Origin: Elusimicrobiota bacterium | Lineage (GTDB): Bacteria > CAYTYR01 > UBA6262 > DAOVJB01 | DNA: 7,073 nucleotides | Direction of reading: 5' to 3' | NCBI GenBank assembly: GCA_030673425.1 | Contig: DAOVJB010000064.1 | Location: 1 to 7,073, forward strand | Shown: positions 6,383 through 7,073 of the stretch, piece by piece | How positions within the stretch are numbered: the first letter of the stretch is position 1 | How the letters are laid out: each line of letters opens with the position of its first letter | Position numbers and translations under genes: made by a program | The notes under the pieces: model-generated | The model's input: only the letters and a program-made list of their open reading frames with translations | Told to the model about the DNA's origin: nothing | Database searches by the model: none

Positions 6383-7073
6383 ATGAAATTATTTTCTTTT
6401 AAGGGGGGAGTTCACCTCCCTGAATTTAAGCAATTAACCTCTCAGGAAGCGATTAGGGATTTACCTGTTCCTGAAAGGGTTGTTATTCCCCTTCAACAGC
6501 ACACAGGAGAAATATGCAGCCCTTTGGTATCAGAAGGGGATTATGTGAAAAAAGGGCAGAAAATCGGCTCATCAGATGCTTTTATATCCAGTCCTGTTCA
6601 TGCCAGTATCTCAGGAAAAGTCCTTGAAATTAAAGCCTATAACCATCCTTTGGGGAAAAATGTCCTCTCCGTAATTATTGAATCTGACGGGAAGGATGAA
6701 TGGATTGAAGGACTTAAACCCTATGATGAATATTTTCGCCTATTGTCTCAAGAGGTAAGAAATATTGTCAAAGAAGCCGGTATTGTGGGATTAGGAGGAG
6801 CAGCTTTTCCTACTCATGTGAAATTAACCCCGCCTCAGAACAAACCAATTGATACAGTTATAATAAATGGTTGTGAATGTGAACCGTATTTAACCTGTGA
6901 TTACCAATTAATGATAAAATATCCAAGGGAAGTTATCGAAGGATTAAAGATAATTATGAAAACCCTTGATGCCTCAAGAGGGATTATCGGGATTGAAAAG
7001 AATAAACCTCTTGCATTAGAAAGAATTACTAAAGAAGTAACTAAAGAACCGAATATTGACGTTATTGCGTTGA
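6383..7073 (+). CDS. rnfC: Electron transport complex subunit RnfC, N-terminal part (3' end outside window)
   Basis: RnfC is the peripheral subunit of the membrane-bound Rnf complex, which couples ferredoxin:NAD+ electron transfer to Na+ or H+ translocation. The frame is open for 230 codons to the window edge. It begins with the family N-terminus F-S-F-K-G-G-V-H-L-P (residues 4-13) and a barrel-sandwich (biotinyl-like) domain around 31-80 (V-V-I-P-L-Q-Q-H-T-G; S-S-P-V-H-A-S-I-S-G-K-V). A flavin/NADH-binding segment resembling complex I NuoF follows, with A-G-I-V-G-L-G-G-A-A-F-P-T (132-144) and N-G-C-E-C-E-P-Y-L-T (162-171). The [4Fe-4S] motifs of RnfC lie in its second half, outside the window. 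The ATG has only a weak AGAGA (6372-6376) six bases upstream. RnfC encoded first matches the rnfCDGEAB order of many anaerobes, so rnfD would be expected next. Together with ferredoxin-fused EtfA it points to ferredoxin-based energy conservation. Confidence 0.95.
   Translation, partial: MKLFSFKGGVHLPEFKQLTSQEAIRDLPVPERVVIPLQQHTGEICSPLVSEGDYVKKGQKIGSSDAFISSPVHASISGKVLEIKAYNHPLGKNVLSVIIESDGKDEWIEGLKPYDEYFRLLSQEVRNIVKEAGIVGLGGAAFPTHVKLTPPQNKPIDTVIINGCECEPYLTCDYQLMIKYPREVIEGLKIIMKTLDASRGIIGIEKNKPLALERITKEVTKEPNIDVIAL

Noticed and set aside
6404-6421. GC-rich hairpin GGGAG-TTCAC-CTCCC at the start of rnfC
   Set aside because: The stem is only five base pairs and consists of codons for the conserved K-G-G-V-H-L-P motif, so protein constraint explains it.

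Overview
The window is a gene-dense, AT-rich stretch of bacterial chromosome. All eight supported genes lie on the + strand with short or overlapping junctions. Gene content points to an anaerobic or fermentative bacterium with ferredoxin-linked energy metabolism: glycolytic enzymes, an electron transfer flavoprotein alpha subunit fused to a two-cluster ferredoxin, and the first subunit of an Rnf complex. The mixture looks like an uncultivated lineage (Omnitrophota or a similar deep-branching phylum is my guess), but no marker here fixes the taxonomy.

Layout. Bases 2-394 hold the C-terminal end of a probable class II fructose-bisphosphate aldolase, whose start lies upstream of the window. Pyruvate kinase (423-1844) follows, then a YbgC-type acyl-CoA thioesterase (1853-2251) whose ribosome binding site overlaps the pyk stop codon. 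Next is ferredoxin-fused EtfA (2298-3488). After 60 bases comes an endonuclease III-like DNA glycosylase gene (3549-4277) broken by one in-frame TAA at 3699-3701. It overlaps by four bases (ATGA) an intact class IV-like histone deacetylase family hydrolase (4274-5170). A probable promoter at 5167-5202 opens a new unit with a GAF plus HD-GYP cyclic-di-GMP phosphodiesterase (5235-6338). The window ends inside rnfC (6383 to the edge).

How they fit together. Aldolase and pyruvate kinase are two steps of glycolysis. EtfA and RnfC both belong to low-potential electron transfer: Rnf oxidises reduced ferredoxin and pumps ions, while ferredoxin-fused EtfA is known from flavin-based electron transfer complexes of anaerobes. 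The glycosylase and deacetylase genes are translationally coupled, with no evident metabolic link to their neighbours. The GAF/HD-GYP protein is a signalling enzyme with its own promoter.

No mobile element, CRISPR array, RNA gene or defence system was seen. There is no gene-free stretch over 300 bases once the interrupted glycosylase gene is recognised. I did not find a convincing new multi-gene system. The points most worth checking are the single-stop interruption of the glycosylase, the unusual potassium-site residues of pyruvate kinase, and an etfA with no etfB beside it.
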